Shown here one piece after another: positions 1 through 14,508 of a stretch of DNA of 64,000 bases. The stretch is from NCBI GenBank assembly GCA_036971715.1, contig JAVHJL010000005.1, positions 2,852,001 to 2,916,000 of the forward strand, given 5' to 3'. Within the stretch, counting starts at the first letter, position 1, and each line of letters starts with the position of its first letter. The notes beneath the pieces are model-generated. The model worked only from the letters and a program-made list of their open reading frames with translations, did not search any database and had not been told where the DNA came from. This stretch comes from Arthrobotrys musiformis (Eukaryota > Ascomycota > Orbiliomycetes > Orbiliales > Orbiliaceae). A program made the position numbers and the translations under genes.

Positions 1-3000
1 TTTTTCTATAATAATTACTATAAAAATAAAAATGAAGGCAATAAAAATATAAAATAGAGGATATATTTTTCTAAAAAATAAAAAACTTAAAATAAAAAGA
101 TATATTAAATTCTTTGAAAATAATAGATATACAAATTGTTAAAAAACTAGCTATTATATATTAAATTGTAAAAATGAATCAGCCTACAAAATTTGTACTA
201 GAAAATATAAAACAATTAATCATTTATATAATATATGCTAGGAAAATAAAAAGTCTTGTAACCATATAAAATATAAATGCATTAATTGTAAAGGAGAACA
301 TAGGGCAAAAAATTCCTTATGCCCTAAAAACAAAAAACAAAATATCACCTTAAATAAATAGGGATATTTTAAAAATAATACAATACAATTGTAAAAGATT
401 TACAAATATAATGCAGTTAATTTTAAATTCTGCATTAATTTATGATAACACGGATTTAATTTTCCTATAAGAACTGTGATTTTCAAAAGAAAATACTACA
501 ATTATATACCTAGGGTTTAAACTAATTTTTTCAAACCCAAAAACTAACGAAATTAATAAAAACCAAAATAAAGTAATTACTTTTATAAAAAAGAATTTAC
601 CCTACAAGATCACAAATTAAAAAGATTTAATTAAAGATGAGGACTACTAGATAATTAATTTTAAATTAAATAAATTTAAAAAAATCAGATTTATTAATAT
701 CTATAATAAAAAACAATAAAATACGGAAAATGGTGAATATATAGTAAATTGATTTTTTAATAAAATTAAAGATTACTATATCAAAAAAACATTATTAATT
801 GGAGATTTTAATGCTTATTACTTTTTATGGAACCCTAAAATTAAATTTAATTTAAGAGTAGGAAAAATAATAAAATTAATTAAAGATAAAAATCTATAAT
901 TAATAAATAAAAATAGCATATTAATTTATTATAATACTAAAAAAAATAATAAATCTGAATTTTTAATTATTGACTTATCTTTTGTAATTATTAATTTAAA
1001 AAAATTAATTATGGATTGGAAAATAGATAAAAAAATTAATACAAGATTAAATCATGAGGTAATCTTAATTAAAATAAAATTAAAAGAAAATGACTTAATA
1101 AACAACCTTTTATCAATTAATAAATTTAATTAAAATAAAACTAATTAGGAAAATTTTGAAAAAGAATTATTAAGTTTAAATAAAAATCTAGATAAAAATA
1201 ATTTATGAAAAAATCATCTTTTTTTATTTTATAAAAAAAGAGAAGATTTAGAAAATAATTTGGAAGTTGCAATATTTTTTTTTTAAAAAAATATAATTCT
1301 AGTAGTAGAAAAATCTACACCAACTTTAAAAATAATATTAAAATCAAAAATTTAGTAGAATAAAAAAATTAAAAAAATAAGAAAAAAGATATTATAACAA
1401 AAAAGGACATGAAAATTAAATAAAATCTAATAAAATTGGGAACTATTTAAAATCAAAAGAAATAAACATTTTAAAGAAATTAAATCTTCTAAGGAGAAAT
1501 CCTAGACTAATTTTCTAGAAAATGCAAAAGATAAAGAAATATTCCTAGTATTTAATTTTTTTAAATTTAAAAAAATTTAAAAAATGCCAAATTTAATTTA
1601 TGAGGATAATAATACCCTTAATTTTAAAAATAAGGTAAAAATATTAAAAAAAACGTTATTTTTAAAACTATTAAATTATATAAAAACAATAAATCCATTA
1701 TTATTAGTAGAAATAATAATTAATAAAAAGTTAATTGAATAGAAAAAGATAAAAAATAGTAAAATTAAAGAAGTTATTTTTTTATTTAATTTTAAAAAAG
1801 TATTAGGATTAGATGGAATTAATTTTTTATATTTAAAAAGGGTTTATGAAATTATATTAGGAAGATTTAATGATTTATTTAAATAATTATTAAATTATAG
1901 ATATTATCTAATATACTTTAAAAAAGCAATTAAAGTAATTTTACTTAAACCAAATAAATTTAATTATAATATTCTAAAAACTTACAGAATTATTAGTTTT
2001 TTAAATTGATTAGGAAAAATATTAGAGAAAATAATAGTAAGAAAAATAGCCTTTTTATCAGAAACTAATAAAATTCTAAATTTAAAATAAATTAAAAGTA
2101 GAAAATAAAGATTTGTAATTAATGTAGCTTTGTTATTAATTTATAATATAGAAATGGCTAATTTAGAAAAATTAAAAACTTTTATTTTATTTTTAGATGT
2201 TAAAAGGACTTTTAATAATATTTCAAAAAAAAAGGTTAATTAATATTTTAGAAAATATAAAATTCTTTAAATAATTAATTTTGTGGATTAATAATTTTAT
2301 GTTTAAAAAATTAATTAAATTGGCCTTTAATGAACAAATAGAAAAATTAAAACTAGTTAAAACTGGAATATTATAAGGTTTTTTAATATTCCTAATTCTT
2401 TTTCTATTATATTTAATATTATTATTTAATTTATTAGAATAAAAAACACTTTTTATTATTAAACCATCTTATATAGATGATTTGGTGTTAATTGTAATTA
2501 ATAAAAAAATAGAAATAAATATATATGAATTAGAAAAAACTGCAAAAATAGCCTTTAATTAGACTGTAGATAATGCAGTAGTTTTTGATGATATAAAATT
2601 AGAGTTAATTTATTTTAAAATAAATTTAACAAAAAAAAATGAATTTGGGGAATTAAATATTAAGCTATTAAATGGTATAATAATAAAACCTACTAATAAT
2701 ATAAGATAATTAGGTATATATTTTAATATAAAATTAAATTTTAAATATTATATTAAAATAAAAACAAGTGTAGTAAATAAAATTTTAAATTTTATTAAGG
2801 TATTTGCTAATTTAGAAAAAAGATTTAAAATTAAAGTAATAATATAATTATATAAAAGCTGCATTTATTCTATTTCCAACTATGGGTCTGAAATATGGTG
2901 GAAAAACCAAAAATAATAAAATGTTTTGAAAGAATTTAAATTAATTTAAAATAAGATGTTGAGAAAAATAATAGGCTTTAAAATAATTCCAATAAATATA

Positions 3001-4677
3001 TTGAAAATTGAGGCCTTTATTTTACCATTAGAAATAAGATTAAATGGGATATAAAGAAAATATGCCCTAAAATCTTTTTTTCTTAATAAGAATTATTTAA
3101 TAAAAAAAAGATTTTTAAAGTTATTTTTATTAGAATTTAATTTTGGAAAAAAGGAAATAAGATTGGGATTTTATTTAAAATAGAATAAAAATAAAAAAAA
3201 AAGAAGATAAAAAAGAATATACCTTTATACTAAATAAAATATTATTAAGAATTAATTTCTTAATAAACTTATATATAAAAATTAAGGAATTAAATATAAA
3301 ATTCAATTTATTTTAAATTGAAAATAAAATTAATTTTTTTATAAATAATGTATTTAAGGATTTAGAAGCAAAAAACCATAAAAATAAAAAAAAAATTGAA
3401 TTAAATTTTAGGGAAAATTTATTTATTTATATAAATAGTTTTATACTGGAAATAAAAAATAAAAATAAAAAAAAGAATAATAAAAATAAAAAAGAAAAAT
3501 TTTTGGGAACTGGAATTTATAAAAAAATAGATAATAAATCTATTTTTGAAATTTATTTTAGTTTAGGAAAAAGTATAGAAATATATGATACAGAATTAAT
3601 TACTTTAAAAAAAAAAATTAAAAAATCTTTTAAAGTAATTAATAAAAATAAAAAAATACAGAATATTTATTTCTTTATAGATAACTAAACTATAATAAAA
3701 AATTACAAAATTTAAATTTAAAACTTAATTAGGAAATAATTTCAAAAATTTGGAATATAATAAATGAATTAAATTCTAAAAATATTAACATATTTATAAA
3801 ATAGGTCCTAAATTATTTTAAAATTATTGAAAATAAAAAAATAAATTACTTAGCTAAGGAAATTACAAAAATAAAAAAGAAAAGTTTATTTAAATTTTTC
3901 GCTTATTTAAAAAAAAAATTAAAAAAAGGACTTACTAGAATAAAAAGAAAAATACAAAAAACAAAAAAACAGGTTAAATTATATTAATAAACTAAAGTTA
4001 AAAAGAAATAAGATATTTACTAAGTTTAGTAATAATTTTGTTTCTGCTTTAACTTAATTGAGGATTGGGCATGGGTACTTTAACAGTTATTTATATAAAA
4101 TTCCAAATTCTGGAATTTTAAAGAAAAACTGTACATGCAGAAATAAGCCTCAAATACTAAAATATTTAATTATGGAATGCAAAATCTATAATGAAGAGAG
4201 AGAGGTGTTAAAAAGGAAACTCAAAAAAGCTAATAAATAATTAGATTATTACTTTTTATTATTTAATAATGAAGGTATGATCTTTTTGGAAGAGTTCTTA
4301 AATAAAATAAATATTGCAAAAAGAAAATGCAATAAAAATCCTAAAAATGATTATTTTATAGGATGGGGAAATCTGGAAGTTTGAAAAAATGAAAAGGTTC
4401 CGAAAATGAGATATATTATTTTAATATTACATCAAAGTGGATGGGTAAGAATAACAGATATACGACATTGTTCTTTTAATGGGAAAAAAGAAGAAAGAGA
4501 CAAAAAGGGTTAGAAGGAACCTCAAAAAACAAAAAAACAAAAATAAAAATAAAAAATGATTTTATGTAGTTTTCATTTTTAATGAGGAGCGAAAATCATG
4601 TATTTTAATTTCTTTTCCTTCATTCCGCCATAACCGAAAGGTTGCATGCGTGTATGATAAATAATAATAATAATAAT
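1..4677 (+). mobile_element. LINE copy I, RIP-degraded, cut by window start
   Basis: This is a decayed copy of the same LINE that is intact at 14509-20269. It starts inside ORF1, matching the intact copy from about 15571, and runs colinearly through the ORF1 zinc-knuckle region, all of ORF2 and the 3' UTR to a (TAA)n tail near 4677. Differences from the intact copy are almost all C-to-T or G-to-A, so CAA, CAG, CGA and TGG codons have become stops throughout both ORFs. Only short open stretches remain, such as an RNase H piece at 3503-3688 and a C-terminal piece at 4058-4240. The last ~100 bases are almost unmutated. The 5' end lies outside the window. No functional protein can be made from it. 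Confidence 0.95.
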
Positions 4678-5511
4678 ATAATGTAGGAAATTGACTTATT
4701 TTCTTTGAACGAATGTTTATAGTAAAAATAAATAAATTATAAATTAAATCTTTTTATAAGATAAATAAAGTATAGAATTAGAATTATGTTTATTACATTA
4801 AGTTATATGTTTAATTAAGATTAATTATATGGTGTGGGTGTGATACTATTTTTTTTTTTAAAAAGAAACTTTATTATACAAAATTTTTATATAGGAATAT
4901 TTTGTAGATGGGAAATAATTCGTTGGGGATGTTAGATTTATGTGGGAAATTTTTGTGTGGTATATTTTGTGTATGGGAAATTTGGTTAGGGAATATTATT
5001 ATATAGGAAATTTGTTAAGGGAATAATTTTATGTTTTGGAAATATTGTAGGCGATAGATTTTGTGTTATATATATGATTATGTAAATGTAATAATATAAA
5101 TATAATTGGACTTGTTGGAAGTTAGAATTTAAAATTTAAAATTTAAAATATTTTTGTATTTAATAATTTAGTACGCAAAATCAGATATATTTAATACTTT
5201 TAGATAAAAATATATCAAAAAATAGAATTTCAAAACATTGTAAATAAAAAATAAAATTATTGGGATTTAGATATTAAAAAAAGGTTCAACAAGCAAAAAA
5301 AATAGAAGAATTTGGATTTTTTTTTAAAAATTAATTATAATCAATATATTTAAAACAATCATAAGTACTTCGTCATAAAAAAATTCCAAAAATTATTCAA
5401 TTTATATTAAACAAAGAAAGAGTTCATATAATATTATTTCATATAAATAAATTCTTTAAGTTTTATTTCTTTTCAAAACTAATTATTTGTTCAATAATTT
5501 ATATTTTGGAA
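4678..5511. other. AT-rich intergenic stretch, G over C on plus strand
   Basis: There is no gene here. The stretch lies between the tail of LINE I and the left end of the DNA transposon. From about 4830 to 5060 the plus strand has many G (several GGGAAAT words near 4908-5000) but almost no C. This is what one-sided C-to-T conversion would leave. No similarity to the LINE was seen. Confidence 0.6.
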
Positions 5512-5529
5512 CATCAGGAAAAAAACACA
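5512..5529 (+). repeat. Left terminal inverted repeat of the Plavaka-like element
   Basis: The 18 bases CATCAGGAAAAAAACACA are exactly complementary to 25854-25871. The sequence inside (ATTCCATCGCGCTCCATCCTG region, 5530-5550) is also shared with the right end in inverted orientation with a single transition. This identifies the outer limits of one transposon. Confidence 0.7.
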
Positions 5530-5668
5530 ATTCCATCGCGCTCCATCCTGTCCATCCGATGGAGATTATGGTAAAATGGGCAGGATGGAAACTTGCCTTC
5601 TGAATGGAGCCTGTTCTATCCTACAAAAGCTCTGCATCGTACTAAAATAATTTTATCGCGTTTAGGGG

Positions 5669-5763
5669 TTTCCATCCTAAGAATGCGTTTCCATCCTATA
5701 AAGCAGTTTCCATTCTACAGAGCAATTTCCATTCTAAGAAAAAATTTCCATCCTACAAAATCT
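5669..5763 (+). repeat. 19-bp subterminal tandem repeat, five units
   Basis: Five consecutive 19-base units start at 5669, 5688, 5707, 5726 and 5745, each beginning TTTCCATCCTA or TTTCCATTCTA, with a variable second half. Similar TCCATCC words occur singly at 5530-5600 and, inverted, at 25760-25855. Subterminal arrays like this are typical transposase-binding regions in CACTA-related elements. That role is inference here. Confidence 0.75.
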
Positions 5764-8700
5764 ATTCTATTGTAATCATCTTATTTAGATCTATGTAGGT
5801 ATTGTACGGACCCATACTGGGCATTAAAAGGCTTGTTGCAAAAATTATGAAAAATAATAAAATTTCTGTTATTTATTATTCTAAAATCTAAAATGTGTTA
5901 TTTAGGTAAAAGAGATATATATAAGTTCATAATATCATTATATAAGTATGAAAGGAAGTATTATATATCAAAGATATTAAGTTTAGAATGATAGAAAAAA
6001 AAAGAATTGACGCGGGCTTTTTCTGAATCCATTCTTACAGTTTGTAAATTAGTATGAGTCTCTTTTAAAGATCCCTTTTCTTTAACTTTTATATCTTTTT
6101 TAATTTGTAAAAGTAAAGTATTCTTTATATCTAATTTTTTTTAAATATTTTTTATTAAAATGTAAATAGTTTGTTTATTAGTTTTAAAAGTTTTATATAA
6201 ATTTAGTTTCTATTTTATTAATATTAAAATAAAAGATATAATATAAACTTTATATTTTAATTAATAACTATTCTAATATTTCAAAAATTAACTATACTAG
6301 ATTATTATAACTTTATATTAGCTTATATTTATCTTATAAAATAAATAATATTTATATTGATTATTTAAAGATTTTAACATATATGTTAAATTTATAAAAT
6401 CTGTTTCCAAACATTTTAGGGTCACTTAGATAATTATAGCAATTTAATAAATACTAATACTATTAACTTTGGTATATAAAATTAGATTTTTAACTTAATA
6501 AATACTAAAAATATTATAATAATATTTGATTAAAATCTAAAAAATAATTAGAAAATAAAATTATAATAATGAACTACTTTATTAGAAGTTAGTATAGTCT
6601 GTTTATAGGCATGTTTAGATCTTTATTATTAATTTTCTAAAAGTTCTTTTTTAAGAGAAATCTATTATTTTTTAGAAGATATTTGATTTATTTGGCATAA
6701 GTTTGTTTAAAATAAAGAAGTATATATTCACGCTTTATAATTTTTTAAATAGTATCTAATATATGACATTGAATATTAAAAATATACTGATCAGTTTGAG
6801 TAAATACTAACTTTTAAAGGATTTATATAAGATTTTAAAAAGTAAATATATACTTTTAGATTTCTTAAATCTCTATACTTTTTGGATATAGGTTTACTAT
6901 AATATAATAAATATTAAATTTTATACAAAGTAAATTAAAATATTCTTTATAAGTTTTTGAAATATTAAATATTTTAGTACAATTTTTACAAAATTAATTT
7001 ATAATAAAGGTAGTCTTAAAAAATTTTGTACAACCTAATTATAAAATAAATTAAGATAGTATAATATTAAAAACTTCAAATAAGACCTAATTAACTGTTG
7101 TAAGATTTAAGTCTGACTACTTAAAATCAATATAAGCTTTTAATAAAAGAAAAACTTTTTATAAATATAAATTTTATAAATATTAATTTATTTAATCTTT
7201 TTAGTAGATTTTATATTCTTTTTTCTATCTAGTAATATTTAAATATTAGTATTATTAAAAAAACTATATAAATTATTAATAATTTTATTGATTTTTTTAT
7301 AAATCCTATTTCTGCTATTAATAAATTATTAAAAATAATTATAATATATTAGCTTTTATTTAAATAAAAATTATTATTATAAGATAATTTAATACCTAAG
7401 GAACTCTAAATTAATAATATTGGAACTAATATAAGTACAAATTATTATATTTTAAAAATTAATATTATTAAATTTTTTTAAAATAAATTGGAAAATTTTA
7501 TATTCTCTACTATATTAAATAATAATGTAAAAGTATCTAGAGTTTTTATAAAAACTAGAATAGATATTTTAATTACTATTGATTTTCTATCTTGATTTAT
7601 GGGTTTTGCTTAGAATTTAAATTTTTTTTAATAGTTTTTGTATTTTTAGTTTTTTTAAATATAGTATTAGTAAAGATTTATTTAGATAATATATATATTT
7701 ATTTAAAACTAAATTGAAACTTCAAAAATTATATAAAATAGAAAATGAATAAAGATTAAACTTATAAATTGATACAGATCTATAAAAAAATGTAATAAAA
7801 TATTAATAGATTAATTTGAATAGGAGGTAAATAGTAGTATAAAATCTAATTTTAATACAATAGAAACTTTAAAGTATTTTTTTTTTTTTAAAAAAAAAAG
7901 GGTTTTTGTAATAAAATAGGGGGGTATAATATATAATATATAATATCTTCTTAAATAAACTGTGATAACTAAATAAGTCTTAATTGGGTAATAATCTTTA
8001 TATTACGATTATGTTATAATTGACTTTATAGATTAAGAGTCTTTAAAATATATAAAATAAAAATAAAAAATTTTAAGATGTTTACTTATAGATGGCTAGT
8101 ATATGTAAATATTAGGTTTTTTTTATTATGTTTATATTGAGATGGAACAGATTTTATTGAATTTATATATAAAATATATTTTATAAGGTATAAAAAATCC
8201 TAAATCTTAAATATAAACTGATCAAACAAAATTTTGATTATTAAATTAGATTTGGCGTACTAAAAAGGGTGAATTAATTTTAATAGTTTTATAAAGGATT
8301 ATTATTAAATAAGTATCTTTTAAATTCTAATAATAAACTAATTAAATTAAAACATCTACATTAAAATGCAGAAATATATCAGGAAAAACTATATTAATTC
8401 TTCCACTAATTGTTGTGGTTGTAGTTATTAGTTTACTTTTTAGTAAATTATATTTTATTAACTTATCTTTTATAAACCCCTAAATTAATTAAAAACCTTT
8501 ATTATTTTGCAAAAAATTTACAAAGACTACTTTAAAATCAGCATAAATTAATTTTTTAAGTAAATTAATAAACTTCACAATATTTGTTATATTATATTAA
8601 AAAGTTGTTAAAAAAGTTAGTAAAGCTTTTATAATTAAAATAGTGAAATTAGTATTTGGTTTTATTAACCAGCTTATTATAAATCAGAGGGGGTTGTATA

Positions 8701-11557
8701 TAATCCAGATTTATTTTTTAGTCTGATCTATAAATAAATTATATTAGTTTTTTAATTTTTTAATTTTTTAATTTTAAAAAATTTATAAATTTATAAATAA
8801 ATATAAATAAGATTATAAAAAAACTTATTAACTTCATTTTAACTTAATTTTAAATTAATAAAAAAATTTAATTTTTTCTTCTTTATTTTTTTAGAAATTT
8901 TTTAATTTATGTAAAGCTAATTAAATACTTTAATTATTCTATTAAAATCTATATTAATAGTAGTATTAATAATATTTTTAATAAAAGTTTTAACTTTTAA
9001 AATTTTAGTTTTTTTTTTTGATTTTAATTTTTTACTAAAGATAGTTACTATTTTATTAATAATGCAGATTTTTTTTTTGTAGGCTTATATAATTATTTTA
9101 TAATCATTATCATTATTTAGGTTAATAATAACAGGAAAAAAGTTATTAAACTCCTTTATAATATAAATAAAATAAGAAAAAAGTTAGACTTTTTCAAGAA
9201 TTACTAGCCAAATAATTCTAATACTAGCTTCTATTTTTATATAAACAACTAAATTATAGTTCTAAAAGATTTATTGAATATTCTTACATAATATTAATTA
9301 GATTAGATTAAATTTATCTTTATCTATAAAAAATTAAATCTTAATTTTACTGATTATTTATAATTATAAGAAAATTTTGAACTTAACTATATAATTTCCT
9401 TTAGTATTGATACTAACACCGTCTATTATTTTATTCTTAAAAAAGGTAGAAAAAAAATTTTTTATTTTATAATTAAAATTATATTTTGAAGATTTAGGAA
9501 ATTTAGGAGTTGTACAATTTTACTGTAATAATATATGAATATAAGAAAGGAAAAAATATATCAGTATATAATAATATAAATAGACATTAATATTATATAA
9601 AAAAAAGTTTTAAACTATAATATATATATAGCTTTAATGAAGTATAAATATTTTATATAATATTTCAAAAACTTTACTATAATCTATCAAAACTATTTAT
9701 AATAAAATTATAAACATATACAATTTAATAATTAAGATTTATTTTTAAATAGTTTTAAAAGTTCTAAATTATACTTTTATAGTTTATATCTTATTTTCTA
9801 TTAATTTATATAATCGTAAAGCTTTTTCTAAATCTTATAAAAAATTTAATAATATATTAATATTTTAATTAAGACAAATATTAGTGCATAAAATAAATAA
9901 GATCATAAAAATCATACAAAGTCTGGATATTTGTATTCTGATTGTTTAAGAGTTTATATTAGCCTCCTCATCATTATAGAAAATTACTAAACTTTTTCAA
10001 ATAGTTAGTATTAAGAGTAAATATTCAATTTTATATTATAATGTTGTATTTGCAGATTTATATAAATTCAGATTAAGTATATATGCGATTTTCTATTAAA
10101 TCTTATATTTTATTAATTTTTTTAGATTAGTAAAACCATATTATCATATTCTTAAATCTTTGGAAATTATTTAGAATTACTAGCAACCTATTTAAATATT
10201 ATATTTATTCTTAAGTTTTCTTTAAATCTTTTAAATAATATAAATATTATTTAAAAACAAAATATAAATCTTTTATTTCTACTTTATTAAAAAGCAAAGT
10301 AAAGGAATTTATTATAATAAAAGAATTATAATCTTTACAATTATTTATAAATTTAAATAATATTAAGGAAGACCTAATCAAGTATAATATAGCTATAGAA
10401 GTTTCTTATTTGTGAAAAAATAAAATATCTAAAGATTCTAATATTCAATAATTTAATTAATTAAAAACATTTATTCTTAAATTAACTTTTCTAATCAGGA
10501 ATACTAGCACTCTATTTAAGCCTTTTTTAAACCCAATAATTACCTAATTAAAGAAAAATCTATAATTTTCTTTTACTAACTTAAAAACCTTTAAGCTAGT
10601 AAAGTAATTTATTAAAAAAAATATTTCTTAAATAGTTATTAATTAATATTTTAATTATGGAATAGGTTTAGTAACAAAAAAAATTAATTTAGGTTTATTC
10701 GAATTTTTATATAATTTTTATTAAATAATTTAATAAATAAATAAAGATCTTGAAATAAATTTATTTAAAAAAAAAATATTTAATTTTAAAATTAAAGGTT
10801 ATCTAAATTTAAAGTATTTTTATAAAAGTTTTATGGAGGTTGTTGTGTATTTATTAAAATAACGTATATATATATTGTAAATGTATTTTATATTTGAAAA
10901 AATTTATAGTAAAATTAGAAAAAAATAATTTACTAAATTATAAACAATAAATTAATAGTATTTATAATAAGAGTCTTTATTGCCTAATTATAGTTTTGTA
11001 TTGATTTTTTATACTTTTAATTTTACTTATTTTTTTAATTTTTTTAGAGATAAAAAAGCCTAACCAATATATATTTTTATTAGTAATATAAATTTTAAGT
11101 ATTAAAATCAATTTTTAAAGAATACTTGGATATTATTTATTCTATTATTGATTTTACTGAAAAAAAAATTATTCTAAATTCTAAAAAAATGTTTAATTTC
11201 AAAATTCAGGATTTTATAAAGCAAATTTTCGAATTTTTAAATAAATATTCTATAAATTTTTTTATGGATTGTAAAAATAAATATTGATGAATATATTATT
11301 TTTGATTGTGTGGATGGTTAATAGATTATATAAAATATATAAATTTTCTTGGTATAACTTTTAAAGTTTATTTTATTTATATGGTATTTATTTATGTTTT
11401 TTAGAAGTTTAATTAGGTTTATTAGTATCCCAAATAGGACTATAATTTTTATACTAAATAATTGAATAATAATAATGATTCTAAAAAAGACTAATTATGA
11501 TAGGAAGGTGTTACAGGCTTAATAGAAGTTTTTATGGATTTTAAAATTATTATAATA
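5764..11557. other. Left interior of the DNA transposon, no gene identified
   Basis: This 5.8-kb AT-rich stretch belongs to the interior of the Plavaka-like element. I could not identify a protein in any frame, and there is no long open reading frame. Some plus-strand stretches (roughly 9140-9480 and 10300-10640) read as protein-like if TAA, TAG and TGA are taken as mutated Gln, Arg or Trp codons. They probably include the decayed N-terminal part of the transposase. A homopurine/homopyrimidine block with a GGGGGG run lies at 7872-7925 and could mark the edge of another old insertion. These are weak impressions. Confidence 0.35.
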
Positions 11558-11674
11558 GATTTATATAAATTAAATTTTTTATACTATATTTATTTGGGTA
11601 TGATAAAACATCTTATGGATTGGTTGATTAAATTTTTTAAAAAATATAAATAATTAGAGTTTTTTAATAAGTAC

Positions 11675-11689
11675 TAGGCTTCTGTATTA
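11675..11689. repeat. Target-site duplication of LINE J (3' side)
   Basis: TAGGCTTCTGTATTA occurs here, next to the LINE J tail, and again at 24020-24034, next to its 5' end. This 15-bp duplication proves that everything from 11690 to 24019 entered as one LINE insertion with later nested insertions. Confidence 0.95.
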
Positions 11690-14496
11690 TTATTATTATT
11701 ATTTATCATACACGCATGCAACCTTTCGGTTATGGCGGAATGAAGGAAAAGAAATTAAAATACATGATTTTCGCTCCTCATTAAAAATGAAAACTATATA
11801 AAATCATTTTTTATTTTTTATTTTTGTTTTTATTTTTATTTTTGTTTTTTGAGATTCTTTTTAACCCTTTTTATCTCTTTCTTCTTTTTTCCCATTAAAA
11901 AAACAATATTGTATATCTATTGTTTTTACCCATCCACTTTGATATAATATTAAAATGATATATCTTATTTCCAGAACTTTTTCATTTTTTCAAACTTCCA
12001 GATTTCCCCATCTTGTGAAATAATCATTTTTAGGATTTTTATTGCATTTTCTTTTTGCAATATTTGTTTTATTTAGGAATTCTTCCAAAAAGATCATACC
12101 TTCATTATTAAATAATAAAAAGTAATAATCTAATTATTTATTAGCTTTTTTAAGTTTCCGTTTTAACACTTTTTTCTTTTTATTATAGATTTTACATTTT
12201 ATAATTAAGTGTTTTGATGTTTGAGGCTTATTTCTGCATATACAATTTTTATTTAAAATTCCAGAATTTGGAATTTTATATAAATAACTATTAAAATACT
12301 TATATTTAGTCCTCAATTAAGTTAAAAAAAAAAAATTATTATTAAACTTAATAAATATCTTATTTCTTTTTAACTTTAGCCTATTAATATAATTTAACCT
12401 ATTTTTTTGTTTTTTATATTTTTCTTTTTATTTTAGTAAATCCTTTTTTTTAATTTTTCTTTTTAAATAAATAAAAAATTTGAATAAGTTTTTCTTTTTT
12501 ATTTTTATAGTTTTTTTAGCTAAATAATCTATTTTTTTATTTTTAATAATTTTAGAATAATTTAGAACTTATTCTATAAATATATTAATATTTTTAGAAT
12601 TTAATTCATTTATTATATTTTAAATTTCTAAAATTATTTTCTAATTAAACCCTAAATTTAGGTTTTATAACTTTTTTATTATAACCTAGTTATTAATAAA
12701 GAAATAAATATTCTTCACTTCTTTATTTTTATTAATTATTTTAAAGAATTTTTCGAACTTTTTTTTTAAAGCAATTAATTTTATATCATATATCTCCATA
12801 CTTTTTTCCAAACTAAAATAAATTTTGAAAATAAATTTATTATCTATTTCTTTATAAATTCTAGTCTTTAAAATTTTTTCTTTTTTATTTTTATTATTCT
12901 TTTTATTTTTCTTTTCTATTTCCAGCATAAAACCATTTATATAAATAAGTAAGTTTTTTTTAAAGTTTAATTTAATTTTTTTTTTATTTTTATAATTTTC
13001 TGCTTCTAAATCCTTAAATATATTATTTATAAAAAAATTAATTTTATTTTCAATCTAAGATAAATTAAATTTTATATTTAATTTCTTAATTTTTATATAT
13101 GAGTTTATTAGAAAATTAATTCTTAATAATATTTTATTTAGTATAAAAGCATATTCTTTTTTATCCCCTTTTTTTTATTTTTATTTTATTTTAAATAAAG
13201 TCCTAGTCCTGTTTTTTTTTTTTTCCAAAATTAAATTCTAATAGGAATAACTCTAAAAATCTCTTTTTTATTAGATAATTTTTATTAAAAAAAAGAGATC
13301 TTAGGATATATCTTTTTTGTATTCCATTTAATCTTATTTCTAGTAGTAAAATAGAGGTCTTAACTTCCAACATATTTATTAAAATTATTTTAAAGCCTTC
13401 TATTATTTTTCTTAATATCTTATTTTAAATTAATTTAAATTTTTTTAAAACATTTTATTGTTTTTAGTTTTTCCACCATATTTCAGACTTATAATCAGAA
13501 ATAGAATAAATGTAGTTTTTATACAGTTATATTATCGTTTTAGTTTTAAATCCCTTTTCTGAATTAGCAAATGTTTTAATAAAATTTAAAATTTTATTTG
13601 CTGTACTTATTTTTATTTTAATGTGGTTTTTAAAATTTAATCTTATATTAAAATATATATTTAACTATTTTATATTATTGGTAGGTTTTATTATTGTACT
13701 ATTTGGTAACTCAATATTTAATTCCCCAAATTCATTTTCATTTTCTTTTTTTAAATTTGTTTTAAAATGAATTAACTTTGATTTTATATCATCAAAAGCT
13801 ACTATATTATCTACAGCCCAATTAAAGGTTATTTTTGTAGTTTTTTTTTAATTCATATATATTTGTTTCTATTTTTTTTTATTGGTTGTAATTAACACTA
13901 AATCGTCTATATATAACAATTTAATAATAAAAAGCATTTTTTGTTCTAATAAATTAAATAATAATGTTAAATATAATAAAAAAAGAATTAGAAATATTGG
14001 GGAACCTTATAATATTCCAGTTTCTATAAGTTTTAATTTTTCTATTTATTCATCAAAAGCTAATTTAATTAATTTTTTAAACATAAAATTATTAATTCGC
14101 CAAATTAATTATTTAGGGAATTTTATGTCTTCTAAAATATTAATTAATTTTTCTTTTAAAACATTATCAAAAGCCCCTTTAACATTTAAAAATAAAACAA
14201 AAGTTTTTAACTTTTTTAAATTAGTTATTTCTATATTATAAATTAAAGACAAAACTGCATCAATTATAGATCTTTGTTTTCTACTTCCAATTTATTCTAA
14301 ATTTAGAATTTTATTAATTTCTGATAGAAAAGCTATTCTTACTATTATTTTCTCTAATATTTTTCTTAAATAATTTAGAAAGTTAATGATTCTGTAGGCT
14401 TTTAGAATATTATAGTCTAGTTTATTTAATTTTAGTAAAATTGCCCCAATTACTTCCCTAAAACTAATTAAATAATAATTATAATTTAATAATTAT

Positions 14497-14508
14497 TTAA
14501 ATAAATCA
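14497..14508. repeat. Target-site duplication of LINE A (left)
   Basis: TTAAATAAATCA occurs here and again at 20270-20281, flanking LINE A. The site is in the RIPed ORF2 of LINE J. The bases on either side rejoin to the LINE J sequence when A and one copy of the duplication are removed. Confidence 0.9.

Noticed and set aside
5593..5775. 60-codon open frame in the left end of the DNA transposon
   Set aside because: It is produced by the 19-bp subterminal repeat and has no other sign of coding.
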